Assembly: GCF_027460065.1 (NCBI RefSeq)
Contig: NZ_JAPYZZ010000013.1
Span: 62,001-126,000, forward strand
Direction: 5' to 3'
Origin: Martinezella rhizogenes
Lineage (GTDB): Bacteria > Pseudomonadota > Alphaproteobacteria > Rhizobiales > Rhizobiaceae
DNA: 64,000 bases
This document shows positions 54,350 to 63,842 of this stretch, one piece after another. Position numbers and translations under genes: made by a program. The stretch's first letter is position 1; every line of letters begins with the position of its first letter. The notes under the pieces are model-generated. The model made no database searches, had not been told where the DNA came from, and saw only the letters and a program-made list of their open reading frames with translations.

Positions 54350-55225
54350 CTATTTGCGCTTGCTGCGTGAAGGATGCAAGAGATGACGCATCTGCACCAT
54401 GGCCATGGGTGTGGAAAGACTTGAAGAATCGGTCTCCAGCGTCAGTTCGTTCATCCCGCGTTTTTTCGTTCGTGCCAGAATTTCGAACACGCTGGCGGTG
54501 GCCAGTTGCAGCGCCTTTTCATCATCCACACCTTCCAGCAGGCGGGCGAGGAACAGCGCCGACATCAGGTCGCCGAGGCCGTTCGGCGCATTTTCTATGG
54601 CGCGGTGTTCGGCAAGCAGGGCGTGGCGGCCGCTGAGGTAAAGATTGCCGGTTCCGCCCGTCATCATCGGCACGGCCGAAGTGACAAGCATTTTCGGCGG
54701 GCCGAGCGCGAGCGCGGCATCCATGATGGCATTGTTGGTTTCAAGCTCGGCGCCGCTCATCCAGGCCAGTTCGTAGCGGTTTGGTGTTGCGACGGTCGCA
54801 AGGGGAATGAGGTGGTCGCGGATGGCTTCGGCGGTCTCAAGGGGAATGTAAAGCCCGCCCAGATCGCCCATGACCGGGTCGCAGGCATAAATAAGCCCCG
54901 GGTTCTTTTCCTTCAGATTGCGGATCAGCCTTGCGACGGAGCGCACCTGCCCGGCACTGCCGAAATAACCGGTCAGAACAGCCTTGACCTCGCCGATCCA
55001 TTGGGCGTTCTCAAGGTCGGTCATGGCCTTGTCGAAGTCATCGTCCTGAAAGCGCATCCGCGTGGACGGGCCATGGCCGGGATGCCAGGGCATGACGATG
55101 GTGGGCACTGCCCAGACCGGGTAACCTAGCGTCTCCAGCGCAAAAACGGCGGCGCGATTGCCGACGGAGCCACGCATGACGTGGCTGGAAATGACGATGA
55201 CGGCGCCCTGTGTATTTTCCTGCAT
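54350..55225 (-). CDS. pdxY: Pyridoxal kinase
   Basis: The ATG at 55225, after AAGAAGG, gives 291 residues; a longer frame to 55285 has no ribosome-binding site. It has the pyridoxal-kinase start VIVISSHVMRGSVGNRAA, DPVMGD in the middle, and NAPNGLGDLMSALFLARLL, the ATP/anion-hole helix with catalytic Asp. It phosphorylates pyridoxal in the salvage of PLP, the cofactor of enzymes such as the transaminase at 31012. It is divergent from the phospholipase-D-type gene. Confidence 0.9.
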   Translation of the reverse strand: MQENTQGAVIVISSHVMRGSVGNRAAVFALETLGYPVWAVPTIVMPWHPGHGPSTRMRFQDDDFDKAMTDLENAQWIGEVKAVLTGYFGSAGQVRSVARLIRNLKEKNPGLIYACDPVMGDLGGLYIPLETAEAIRDHLIPLATVATPNRYELAWMSGAELETNNAIMDAALALGPPKMLVTSAVPMMTGGTGNLYLSGRHALLAEHRAIENAPNGLGDLMSALFLARLLEGVDDEKALQLATASVFEILARTKKRGMNELTLETDSSSLSTPMAMVQMRHLLHPSRSKRK

Positions 55226-55437
55226 CACGGCCTTCTTGCTTTCAAATATCGCAGAAGCGCGCAAGTGCCCCTGCTTAGAGATCAAGATGCGCTCTCATGA
55301 CATATCGCAAGGCTGGTTTCCACCGTTAATCCCGCAAGGGTCTGTCCCGCAAAAGCATGGGCGGGGCCGGGCGTTCTTCCGTTGTCGGGTCGCCTTCCTG
55401 TCATTGCGGGATTGGCTGAGTGCTCTATAGTTGCACC

Positions 55438-56898
55438 ATGCTCGATCTCGTCATTGCCTATTGGCCGCATATCCTTGCCGTTCTCTCCATTCTGATGGGA
55501 ACTGTGGCGGCCGTGCATGCCACGATGACGAAGGAGGAGGTGCGTTCCGCGCTGGGCTGGGTGGGCGTCATCGTACTGTCGCCGATTGTCGGCGCGGTCA
55601 TCTACGCCATCGCCGGCATCAACCGCATCCGCCGGTCGAACATCACGCAGCAGCGGTCCTTCATGCTGGACGAGATCATGGATCGTGTGGCGCGCCTTGA
55701 TGCCAGCAACGACATGATCGCGACGCGTTTCGGCCGCCGTTTCGAAGCGATGAAGACGCTGGGCGACCGGGTGACCCGCCATGCGCTGACGACCGGCAAC
55801 GGCATCGAGCCGCTGGTGACCGGTGATGCCGCCTATGCCGCCATGCTGGAGGCTATCGGGGAGGCGAAGCGCTCGATCATTCTCGAAACATATATTTTCG
55901 ATAATGACCGGATCGGCGCCCGTTTCGTCACGGCGCTCGAAAGGGCGAAGCTGCGTGGTGTGGAGGTGAGGGTGCTCATCGATGCCGTGGGCGCCCGTTA
56001 TTCGGTGCCGAGCATCCTGCCGACACTCAGGGATAAGGACATCGTTGCCGATGTCTTCAACGGCAATGTCATCATGGGGCTGCGGTTGCCCTATGCCAAT
56101 CTGCGAACCCACCGCAAGATTCTCGTGGTGGACGGTCGTACCGCCTTCAGCGGCGGCATGAATATCCGTGAGGGTTTCACCTTGGAATTCGGTGGCGAAA
56201 GCCAGTCGCACGACACGCATTTCAAGATTACCGGGCCGGTGGTCTCCGATTTTTTCTCAATCGCTGCGGAAGACTGGCGCTTCACGACGGGGGAGGTTCT
56301 CGACGCACCGGTCTGGGATATCGCCATTCCCGATGGTGTGCCGGGGTCGCAGATCGTTGCCCGCGTCTGTTCGTCGGGACCGGACAAAAGCATCGAGACC
56401 AGTCACAAGATGCTGATGGGGGCCTTTTCCGTCGCGCGCTCCTCCATTCTCATCATGTCGCCCTATTTTCTCCCCGATCGGGAGCTTATTTCGGCGCTCA
56501 TTACCGCTGCAAGGCGGGGATGCGTGGTGGATATCATCGTGCCGAAGAGCAACAATCTGGTGCTTGTCGACAGGGCGATGACGGCGCAGTTCGACCAGAT
56601 GCTGAAGAATTATTGCCGCATCTGGCGGGCGACAGGGGCTTTCAACCATTCCAAGCTTCTGGTGATCGACGGGCGCTGGAGTTATATCGGCTCCTCCAAT
56701 CTCGATCCGCGGTCGCTGCGATTGAACTTCGAGATCGATCTCGAAGTCATGGACGAAGAATTCGCCGGGACGATCGGAGATCGTATCCGGAATGCGCTTG
56801 CAACCGCCTTGCCCGTCCGGCTCAGCGAACTGAATGCGCGGCCATTCGTTGTCCGTTTTGTGGAACGTGTCCTGTGGCTCGCTTCACCCTATCTTTAG
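55438..56898 (+). CDS. Cardiolipin-synthase-like phospholipase D family protein
   Basis: The ATG at 55438 gives 486 residues. Two N-terminal transmembrane helices (about 7-29 and 38-60) precede two HKD motifs: HRKILVVD with SGGMN after it, and HSKLLVID with GSSN after it. This is the layout of ClsA-type cardiolipin synthases, which join two phosphatidylglycerols in the inner membrane. No clear Shine-Dalgarno sequence precedes the start; a GTG at 55420 is the alternative. The next gene follows after 49 bases. Confidence 0.88.
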   Translation: MLDLVIAYWPHILAVLSILMGTVAAVHATMTKEEVRSALGWVGVIVLSPIVGAVIYAIAGINRIRRSNITQQRSFMLDEIMDRVARLDASNDMIATRFGRRFEAMKTLGDRVTRHALTTGNGIEPLVTGDAAYAAMLEAIGEAKRSIILETYIFDNDRIGARFVTALERAKLRGVEVRVLIDAVGARYSVPSILPTLRDKDIVADVFNGNVIMGLRLPYANLRTHRKILVVDGRTAFSGGMNIREGFTLEFGGESQSHDTHFKITGPVVSDFFSIAAEDWRFTTGEVLDAPVWDIAIPDGVPGSQIVARVCSSGPDKSIETSHKMLMGAFSVARSSILIMSPYFLPDRELISALITAARRGCVVDIIVPKSNNLVLVDRAMTAQFDQMLKNYCRIWRATGAFNHSKLLVIDGRWSYIGSSNLDPRSLRLNFEIDLEVMDEEFAGTIGDRIRNALATALPVRLSELNARPFVVRFVERVLWLASPYL

Positions 56899-56947
56899 AG
56901 TGCGGTGCGCCCGACAGGACGTCCCGCGAGACCGGAGGCATAAACGC

Positions 56948-57793
56948 GTGAAAAAGAACGGTTTGCTGGATGATGAAAAAACGGCCTTGACGAAAAACAC
57001 CAGCCTGTCCGCCTTCGTCATGCAGTCGTTGCGCGACCATCGTCAGCGGCAGAAAGCGGTTCAGGCGGCGAAAGATCATTCTTTTCCGGTCATTGCTTCC
57101 TACAATGTGCATAAATGCGTCGGCCGCGACCGCAAGTTCGACCCCGATCGTACCAGCCGCGTCATTCAGGAAATCGGCGCCGATATCATCGCCCTTCAGG
57201 AGGCGGACAGCCGGTTCGGCGAGCGAACGGGCCTGCTCGATCTTGCCCGGCTGGAGCGGGAAAGCGGCCTCGTTCCCGTGCCGGTGCAGGCTGGCGTGAA
57301 AGCGCATGGCTGGCATGGCAATGTCGTGCTTTTCAGGGAAGGGGCTGTCAGGGATGTGCATACGCTGAAATTGCCGGGGCTGGAGCCGCGCGGCGCGCTC
57401 GTCGTGGAACTCGACCTTAAAAGCGGCGGCACGCTCCGGGTCATCGCCGCCCATTTCGGCCTGCTCAGGCATTCCCGCGCCCAGCAGGCCAAGGCGCTTG
57501 TCGGTCTTCTGGAAGCGCGCAACGAATGCGCGACCATCCTCATGGGAGACCTGAATGAATGGCGTCTCGGTAACGGATCGTCACTCAATACGTTCCGGGA
57601 TGCTTTCGGTACCCTGCCGCCGGCGGTGCCAAGTTTTCCGTCCAACCTGCCGGTGCTGGCGCTCGACCGGATCATCGCCAATCGCGAAGGGCTTATCGAG
57701 CAGGTGGAGGCGCATGATAGCGCGCTGGCGCGCATCGCCTCGGATCATCTGCCGCTGAAAGCCGCGATCCGCACCGATCTGCTTCCGGCCTGA
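56948..57793 (+). CDS. Endonuclease/exonuclease/phosphatase-fold protein
   Basis: I place the start at GTG 56948, nine bases after GGAGG, giving 281 residues. The fold's catalytic words appear in order: SYNVHKC, ALQEAD (metal Glu), GDLNEW and SDHLPL (final Asp-His). There is no signal peptide; the first 45 residues are polar and helical. Family members cut DNA, phosphoesters or lipids. Its place behind a phospholipase-D-type gene suggests a phospholipid-related phosphodiesterase, but this is only context. Confidence 0.82.
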   Translation: MKKNGLLDDEKTALTKNTSLSAFVMQSLRDHRQRQKAVQAAKDHSFPVIASYNVHKCVGRDRKFDPDRTSRVIQEIGADIIALQEADSRFGERTGLLDLARLERESGLVPVPVQAGVKAHGWHGNVVLFREGAVRDVHTLKLPGLEPRGALVVELDLKSGGTLRVIAAHFGLLRHSRAQQAKALVGLLEARNECATILMGDLNEWRLGNGSSLNTFRDAFGTLPPAVPSFPSNLPVLALDRIIANREGLIEQVEAHDSALARIASDHLPLKAAIRTDLLPA

Positions 57794-57827
57794 GCCGCCG
57801 CCTTATCCGCCGCCGACTGGCCGCGCT

Positions 57828-58022
57828 TCACGCCGCCGTCATGTGGTTGCGCGAGCGCGCTTCCAGCAAGGACGTGCGAATGGCTTCCATCAGTCGCTCA
57901 CGATTGTTCCTGGTCTTGCACCGGTCGAGATTTTGCGCGGCAAGCGCGAGATCAAGACCCTCATGCATCACAATCGAATAGGCAACGGTTGTTGCCCAGT
58001 TTTCGTAGTCCTGCTCCATCAT
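57828..58022 (-). CDS. Small cytosolic protein of unknown function
   Basis: The 64-residue protein starts at an ATG with AGGGGCG upstream; a second ATG follows directly. It is hydrophilic and probably helical, with LDLALAAQNLDRCKTRNNRERLMEAIRTSLL forming an amphipathic stretch. I do not recognise a family. The long AT-rich gap upstream (58023-58242) holds nothing else that I can identify. Confidence 0.55.
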   Translation of the reverse strand: MMEQDYENWATTVAYSIVMHEGLDLALAAQNLDRCKTRNNRERLMEAIRTSLLEARSRNHMTAA

Positions 58023-58242
58023 GTCGCCCCTGAACTAAATCATTTAGTCCGAATCACCCGCTTCTTGAAAGTTACCATAAAATTCAAAGCATAAAATAGC
58101 GTTGTTTCTTCGGGTTTCCGTCAATGGGTGAAGCTATATTGTTTTTGGGCAGTTCTACTGCGGTGCATATAGGTGCTTACTTCAGTTAAGTATTTGAAAC
58201 TGATTCCATTTCAGGAAAGCCGCATAAATGTCTTTGGCCATG

Positions 58243-58273
58243 AAAAACGCCGCGCATCTGATGATGCGCGGCG
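58243..58273 (-). terminator. Rho-independent terminator of the RND pump operon
   Basis: CGCCGCGCATC (58248-58258) and GATGCGCGGCG (58263-58273) form a perfect 11-bp stem with a four-base loop. On the minus strand five T follow. It lies 38 bases behind the pump gene's stop. Confidence 0.88.
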
Positions 58274-58311
58274 GGCTTGCTTTGAAGGTGGCGGTGGATG
58301 GGAGTGTGGTC

Positions 58312-61300
58312 TCAGCCGGCCTTTTCGAGCTTGTAGTCCGAATTGGCCGGTTCTTCCTGCTTGTGCTGGATGAGCGGGCGGTTGCCCGCCAGCTTGCGCA
58401 CCAGCACATAGAAAACCGGTGTCATGAAGATGCCGAAGAAGGTTACGCCGATCATGCCGGAGAACACCGCGACACCCATGGCGGCGCGCATTTCAGCACC
58501 CGCACCGGTGGAGATGACCAGCGGCACCACGCCCATGATGAAGGCGAGCGAGGTCATCAGGATCGGGCGAAGGCGAAGCCGGCTTGCCTCGATGGCCGCC
58601 TGAAGCGGCGTTCGTCCTTCAAATTCCAGCTCCCGGGCGAATTCCACGATCAGGATCGCGTTCTTCGCCGAAAGACCGACAAGGACGACAAGGCCGATCT
58701 GCGTAAAGATGTTGTTATCCCCTCCCGTCAGCCAGACGCCCGTGAGGGCCGCAAGTACGCCGAGCGGGACGATCAGGATGATCGCGATCGGCAAAGTGAG
58801 GCTTTCATATTGCGCGGCGAGCACGAGATAGACGAGCAGCAGTGCAAGCGGAAAGACCACGATGCTGGAATTGCCGGCCAGAATCTGCTGATAGGTCAGG
58901 TCCGTCCATTCGTAATCGACGCCGGCGGGCAGGGTTTCGGCGAGGATTTTTTCAATCGCCGCCTGTGCCTGTCCCGAGGAGAAGCCCGGTGCCGGTCCGC
59001 CGTTGATATCGGCCGCAAGGAAGCCGTTATAGCGGTTGGTACGTTCCGGTCCCGTCGTCGCATCCACCTTCAAGAGCGTCGAGAGCGGGATCATCTGACC
59101 CGTTGCCGAACGCACCTTCAGGCGGCCGATATCTTCCGCATGGGCGCGGAACTGCGAATCTGCCTGCACCCGAACGCTGTATGTCCGTCCGAAGGCATTG
59201 AAGTCGTTGACATAGAGCGAGCCGAGATAGATCTGCAGCGTCTGGAAGACGTCGCTGACGGAGACACCCAGCTGCTCGGCCTTGGCACGGTCGAGATCAG
59301 CGAAGAGCTGCGGCACGTTGATCTGGTAGCTGGAGAAGATGCCCGCCAGCTCCGGCGTCTGATAGGCCTTGCCGATCACCGCTTTGGTTGCTTCATCGAG
59401 CGTCTGGTAGCCGTAGCCGGCGCGGTCTTCGATCTGCAGCTTGAAGCCGCCCGTCTGGCCGAGACCGTTGACCGGCGGCGGCGGGAACATGGCGATGAAG
59501 GCATCCTGAATGCCCGCATATTTCTGGTTCAGCTGCATGGCGATGGCATTGCCTGACAGTTCCGGCGTCTTGCGCTTTTCGAAGTCGTCGAGAACCGCAA
59601 AGACGATGCCGGAATTGGAGCCAATGGTGAAGCCGTTGATCGACAGGCCGGGGAAGGCGATGGCGTGGCTGACGCCGGGGGTTTCCAGGGCGATGTCGCT
59701 CATGCGCTTGATGACGTTTTCCGTGCGGTCAAGCGTTGCACCATCGGGAAGCTGGGCAAAACCGATCAGGTACTGCTTGTCCTGCGCCGGCACGAAGCCG
59801 CTCGGCACCGTCGTGAACATGCCGTAGGTGGCGGCCACCAGCGCCATATAGACGATCATGACGAGGCTCTTGCGCGTCACCAACCCGCCGACGGTCTTGC
59901 CGTAGCCGTTCGAGGCCGCGCCGAAGGCACGGTTAAAGCCACGGAAGAACCAGCCGAGTATCTTGTCCATGAAGCGGGTCAGCCAGTCTTTCGGCGCACC
60001 GTGTTCCTTCAGCAGCAGGGCCGCAAGCGCGGGTGACAGCGTCAGCGAATTGATGGCCGAAATGACGGTGGAGATGGCGATCGTCAGCGCGAACTGCCGG
60101 TAGAACTGTCCGGACAGGCCGGAGATGAAGGCGAGCGGCACGAAGACGGCGACCAGAACCAGCGCAATCGCGATGATCGGTCCGGAGACTTCACGCATGG
60201 CCTTATAGGTGGCGTCGCGCGGCGAGAGCCCGTTTTCGATATTTCGCTCGACGTTTTCCACGACCACGATCGCGTCATCCACCACGATGCCGATGGCGAG
60301 CACAAGGCCGAACAAAGTCAACGCATTGATGGAAAAGCCGAAGGCATACATGACGGCGAAGGTGCCGATGATCGAGACCGGAACGGCGATCAGCGGAATG
60401 ATCGAGGCGCGCCAGGTCTGGAGGAAGAGGATGACGACAAGCACCACGAGGCCAACGGCCTCGAGGAGGGTATCGACAACCTTCTCGATGGAGGAGCGCA
60501 CAAATTTCGTCGTATCGTAGACGATCTCGTATTTCACACCATCAGGCATTGCCAGCTGCAGATTGTCCATCGTGGCGCGGACATTGTCGGCGATTTCGAT
60601 GGCGTTGGAGCCGGGGGCCTGAAGCACGGCGACAGCCACGGCGGGTTCGCCGTCGAGCAGCGAGCGCAGCGTGTAATCAGCCGCACCCAGTTCAATGCGG
60701 GCCACGTCGCGCAGGCGGGTGATTTCACCGTTGGCGCCGCTCTTGACGATGATGTTGCCGAATTCTTCAGGCGTCGTCAGACGGCCCTGGGCATTGACGT
60801 TGAGCTGCAGGTCGACACCATTAGGGCTTGGTGAAGCGCCGATGACGCCGGCTGCTGCCTGCACGTTCTGCTGGCGGATGGCGTCGGAGACGTCGCTGGC
60901 GGCCAGATCGTGTTCGGCGACCTTTTGCGGATCGAGCCAGACGCGCATGGAATAGTCACCTGCGCCGAAGACCTGCACCTGGCCAACGCCTTCGATGCGG
61001 GCAAGACGATCCTTGACGTTCAGCGTCGCATAGTTGCGCAGATAGGTGATGTCATAGGCGTCGGTCTTCGAGACGAGGTTGACGACCATGATGAAGTCAG
61101 GCGAGCTCTTGACGGTGGTGATGCCGAGCGCGCGCACTTCCGCCGGCAGGCGCGGTTCGGCCTGCGACACGCGGTTCTGAACCAGCTGCTGCGCCTTGTC
61201 CGGGTCGGTGCCAAGCTTGAAGGTGACGGTCAGCGTTAGCACGCCGTCAGATGTTGCCTGGCTGCCCATGTAGAGCATGTCCTCGACGCCGTTGATCTGT

Positions 61301-61506
61301 TCTTCCAGCGGTGTCGCGACGGTTTCGGCAATAACGGTCGGGTTCGCACCGGGATAGGTGGCGCGGACGACGACAGATGGCGGAACGACTTCCGGATATT
61401 CGGAAATCGGCAGGGCGCGCATGCCGAGAAGGCCTGCCACCACGATCAGGATCGACAGCACGCCGGCGAATACCGGCCTGTCGACAAAAAATCTGGAAAT
61501 ATTCAT
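58312..61506 (-). CDS. RND efflux pump inner-membrane subunit (MexF/OqxB-like)
   Basis: The ATG at 61506, after GAGAGGGA, gives 1064 residues, the standard length for this family. It starts MNISRFFVDRPVFAGVLS, has the two large periplasmic loops, and keeps the proton-relay Asp pair in GIVVDDAIVVVENVE. The C-terminal half contains GLSAKNAILIVEFA. The sequence is nearer to MexF/OqxB than to AcrB, judging from memory. It exports hydrophobic or amphipathic compounds using the proton gradient. No outer-membrane channel gene is in the window, so a shared TolC-type protein is likely. Confidence 0.92.
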   Translation of the reverse strand: MNISRFFVDRPVFAGVLSILIVVAGLLGMRALPISEYPEVVPPSVVVRATYPGANPTVIAETVATPLEEQINGVEDMLYMGSQATSDGVLTLTVTFKLGTDPDKAQQLVQNRVSQAEPRLPAEVRALGITTVKSSPDFIMVVNLVSKTDAYDITYLRNYATLNVKDRLARIEGVGQVQVFGAGDYSMRVWLDPQKVAEHDLAASDVSDAIRQQNVQAAAGVIGASPSPNGVDLQLNVNAQGRLTTPEEFGNIIVKSGANGEITRLRDVARIELGAADYTLRSLLDGEPAVAVAVLQAPGSNAIEIADNVRATMDNLQLAMPDGVKYEIVYDTTKFVRSSIEKVVDTLLEAVGLVVLVVILFLQTWRASIIPLIAVPVSIIGTFAVMYAFGFSINALTLFGLVLAIGIVVDDAIVVVENVERNIENGLSPRDATYKAMREVSGPIIAIALVLVAVFVPLAFISGLSGQFYRQFALTIAISTVISAINSLTLSPALAALLLKEHGAPKDWLTRFMDKILGWFFRGFNRAFGAASNGYGKTVGGLVTRKSLVMIVYMALVAATYGMFTTVPSGFVPAQDKQYLIGFAQLPDGATLDRTENVIKRMSDIALETPGVSHAIAFPGLSINGFTIGSNSGIVFAVLDDFEKRKTPELSGNAIAMQLNQKYAGIQDAFIAMFPPPPVNGLGQTGGFKLQIEDRAGYGYQTLDEATKAVIGKAYQTPELAGIFSSYQINVPQLFADLDRAKAEQLGVSVSDVFQTLQIYLGSLYVNDFNAFGRTYSVRVQADSQFRAHAEDIGRLKVRSATGQMIPLSTLLKVDATTGPERTNRYNGFLAADINGGPAPGFSSGQAQAAIEKILAETLPAGVDYEWTDLTYQQILAGNSSIVVFPLALLLVYLVLAAQYESLTLPIAIILIVPLGVLAALTGVWLTGGDNNIFTQIGLVVLVGLSAKNAILIVEFARELEFEGRTPLQAAIEASRLRLRPILMTSLAFIMGVVPLVISTGAGAEMRAAMGVAVFSGMIGVTFFGIFMTPVFYVLVRKLAGNRPLIQHKQEEPANSDYKLEKAG

Positions 61507-61638
61507 ATCCAGTCCCTCTCCGGGTCTTTGGGAATGCGAAGGCCGTTCCGGCGACAATCCTGCCGCCGGGTGAAGGCCGGTTCTGTGTGAAGGGGCGTCT
61601 CGCACAAGGGCGGGACGCTTATGGATCAAAAAGGCGGG

Positions 61639-62829
61639 TTACTGCGAGGTCGCAACCTTGTCTTCGGCCTGGGGTGCGATGGTCGCACCGGGACGAATGC
61701 GCTGCAGGCCGTTGACGACGATCGTATCACCGGCGGCAAGGCCGCTTTCGATGATGCGCTGGCCATCAGCCGGAGCGCCGGGCTTGATCTGGCGGTAGCT
61801 CACCTTGTTTTCGGCATCGACCACGAAGACGAAACGCTTGTCCTGATCCGTGCCGATGGCGCGATCGCTGATGACGATGCGGTTTTCCGGCTTCGGTTCG
61901 CCCATGCGTACCCGCACGAACTGGCCGGGGATCAGCCTGCCATTCGGATTGTCGAAGATGGCGCGCACACCGATGGTGCCGCTTGCCGAATCCACCTGGT
62001 TGTCGATCAGGTGCAGCGTGCCCTTGATCGGTGTGCCTTCATCCGAAAGCGTGCCGATTTCCACCGGTATCTGTTCCAGTGCCGGCAGGGCGCCGTCGGT
62101 CTTCGGCAGCTCTGCAAGAGCCTTCGCAACCGTACCTTCGCTGGCATTGAAGCTCGCATAGATCGGGTTGACCGAGACGAGCGTCGTCAGTGCCGGCGAG
62201 GTTGAGCCGGCGGCGACGAGGTTGCCGGCGGTGATTTCGATCCTGCCGACCCTGCCGGAAACCGGCGCGATGATTTCGGTGTAACCGAGATCAAGCTGGG
62301 CGGTGGTCAATGCTGCGCGGGCGGCGCGAAGCTGGGCTTCGGCATCCGCAAACGAGCTTTGACGCTGGTCGAGATCGCTCTGGGAGATGGTGCGATTGTC
62401 GGAAAGCCTGCGGCCACGGTCGAGTTCCGTCTTTGCAAGGCTGACCTTGGCTTCGGCGGAAGCGACCTGTCCTTCAGCGCCAGCGACCGCGGCCTGATAA
62501 GGGGCCGGGTCGATGGTGAAGAGGGCATCGCCTTCCTTCACCAGCGCGCCTTCGCGGAAATGCACGGCCTTGATCTGGCCGGCGACGCGGGAGCGGATCT
62601 GCACCCGGTCGACAGCTTCGAGACGGCCGGAAAATTCCTCCCAGCGCATCACATCACGGCTTTCCACCTTGGCGACGGTGACCGGGATCGCCGGCGTCTC
62701 GGCAGGGGTGGAAGCGGCCGTGGCATTGCGGCTGGTGGGGAGGTCGAAAAACAGTGCTCCTGCTGCAACGGACATGGCAAGCCCGATGCCGGCACCCGTC
62801 AGGGCCCGGCGCTTTGTGTTCAGCGTCAT
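61639..62829 (-). CDS. RND efflux periplasmic adaptor (MexE/OqxA-like)
   Basis: The 396-residue membrane-fusion protein has an N-terminal hydrophobic segment (about 11-30) serving as signal or anchor. It then has the lipoyl half-motif GRLEAVDRVQIRSRVAGQI, a coiled-coil hairpin at about 100-165 and beta-barrel domains with GRVGRIEITAGNLV. No lipobox Cys is present. The ATG follows AAGGAGA. It links the pump to an outer-membrane channel. It precedes the pump gene by 132 bases on the same strand. Confidence 0.92.
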   Translation of the reverse strand: MTLNTKRRALTGAGIGLAMSVAAGALFFDLPTSRNATAASTPAETPAIPVTVAKVESRDVMRWEEFSGRLEAVDRVQIRSRVAGQIKAVHFREGALVKEGDALFTIDPAPYQAAVAGAEGQVASAEAKVSLAKTELDRGRRLSDNRTISQSDLDQRQSSFADAEAQLRAARAALTTAQLDLGYTEIIAPVSGRVGRIEITAGNLVAAGSTSPALTTLVSVNPIYASFNASEGTVAKALAELPKTDGALPALEQIPVEIGTLSDEGTPIKGTLHLIDNQVDSASGTIGVRAIFDNPNGRLIPGQFVRVRMGEPKPENRIVISDRAIGTDQDKRFVFVVDAENKVSYRQIKPGAPADGQRIIESGLAAGDTIVVNGLQRIRPGATIAPQAEDKVATSQ

Positions 62830-62885
62830 GGGTATCTCCTTGGCCCCAGATCAGGAGCCGATCAGTTTCTCAATAAATGCGGTAT

Positions 62886-63695
62886 TCAGTGTTTCAATTG
62901 GTCAACGAAGGTTTTGAACTCCGAACAGACGGAGGAAACCCATCCGCCGCCCTCTCCTTGATAAAGCCCCGTCCAGCCGACGCCGGCGGGGAAAACATGC
63001 TGACGGACGCTGACACCCGAGGCGATGAGGCGGTCTCCATAATTGACCGTTTCGTCGCGCAGAGGATCATCCTCGGCTGTAAAGATCAGCGCCGGTGCCA
63101 CCCGGTTCAGCCGCGTGCACTGGCAGGGCGCGGCATAGGGGTGGAAAAACCCGCACGCCTTGGCAAGGTAATGGCTCCAGCCATCGGCCCAACGCTGGCG
63201 CATGCCGATCCTGTCCGCATTGCGGAAGGATTCCGTCGTCATCATCGGATCGATCATGGGCGACAGAAGAATCTGGCCTGCGAGTTTGCCCGGCATGCGG
63301 TCACGGGCCTTCAGCGCAAGAACCGCCGCCACATTACCGCCAGCCTCTTCGCCGGCCACGAACAGCAGCGATTTCGCGCCACCATAATGCTTGCGATCCC
63401 GGCTCAGATGGTCGAGCGCCTCATAGGCACAGTCGATGACCATCGGAAACTCGTTGCCGGACGGCTTGCTGTAATCGGCCTCCACGACCACCGCGCCGCT
63501 TTCCGCAAGCGCGCGGGCCACCGGAAGCTCGGGGCAATTACCATCAGGCTCAAGGCCGGGTTCCAGAAATGATCCGCCGCGCAGATAAAGCACGATGGGC
63601 GGATGGCTGCACAGGCAGGACCCTTCATAACGGCGCACGGAGAGCTTTGACGCGGACGCCTCGCTGCTGCCCATGTTTTCCCAATGCGCGTTCAT
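62886..63695 (-). CDS. Hormone-sensitive-lipase-type esterase fold lacking the catalytic serine
   Basis: The 269-residue alpha/beta-hydrolase follows the acetyl-esterase pattern, but key positions are changed. The oxyanion motif HGG reads L-R-G-G (Arg39), and the nucleophile elbow GDSAGGN reads GEEAGGN, putting Glu117 where Ser should be. The acid segment TAEDDPLRDE is kept, whereas the usual late His-Gly-Phe reads HVFPAGVGW. I checked the codons on the minus strand and they are unambiguous. It probably does not act as a normal esterase; ligand binding is possible. It lies 56 bases upstream of the adaptor gene on the same strand, so it may be the first gene of the pump operon. Confidence 0.8.
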   Translation of the reverse strand: MNAHWENMGSSEASASKLSVRRYEGSCLCSHPPIVLYLRGGSFLEPGLEPDGNCPELPVARALAESGAVVVEADYSKPSGNEFPMVIDCAYEALDHLSRDRKHYGGAKSLLFVAGEEAGGNVAAVLALKARDRMPGKLAGQILLSPMIDPMMTTESFRNADRIGMRQRWADGWSHYLAKACGFFHPYAAPCQCTRLNRVAPALIFTAEDDPLRDETVNYGDRLIASGVSVRQHVFPAGVGWTGLYQGEGGGWVSSVCSEFKTFVDQLKH

Positions 63696-63842
63696 GAAAC
63701 CAGATCCTTTGCGCCGCCACCCATTGGCGGATCATATTGCAAAATCTGAAATCCATATTATTGTTCGGATCGAAACGATCAAGCATGCAAATTTGAAAAC
63801 ACTATTCCGAAATCACGGATAATAATATCTTCGAGGCAGTGA

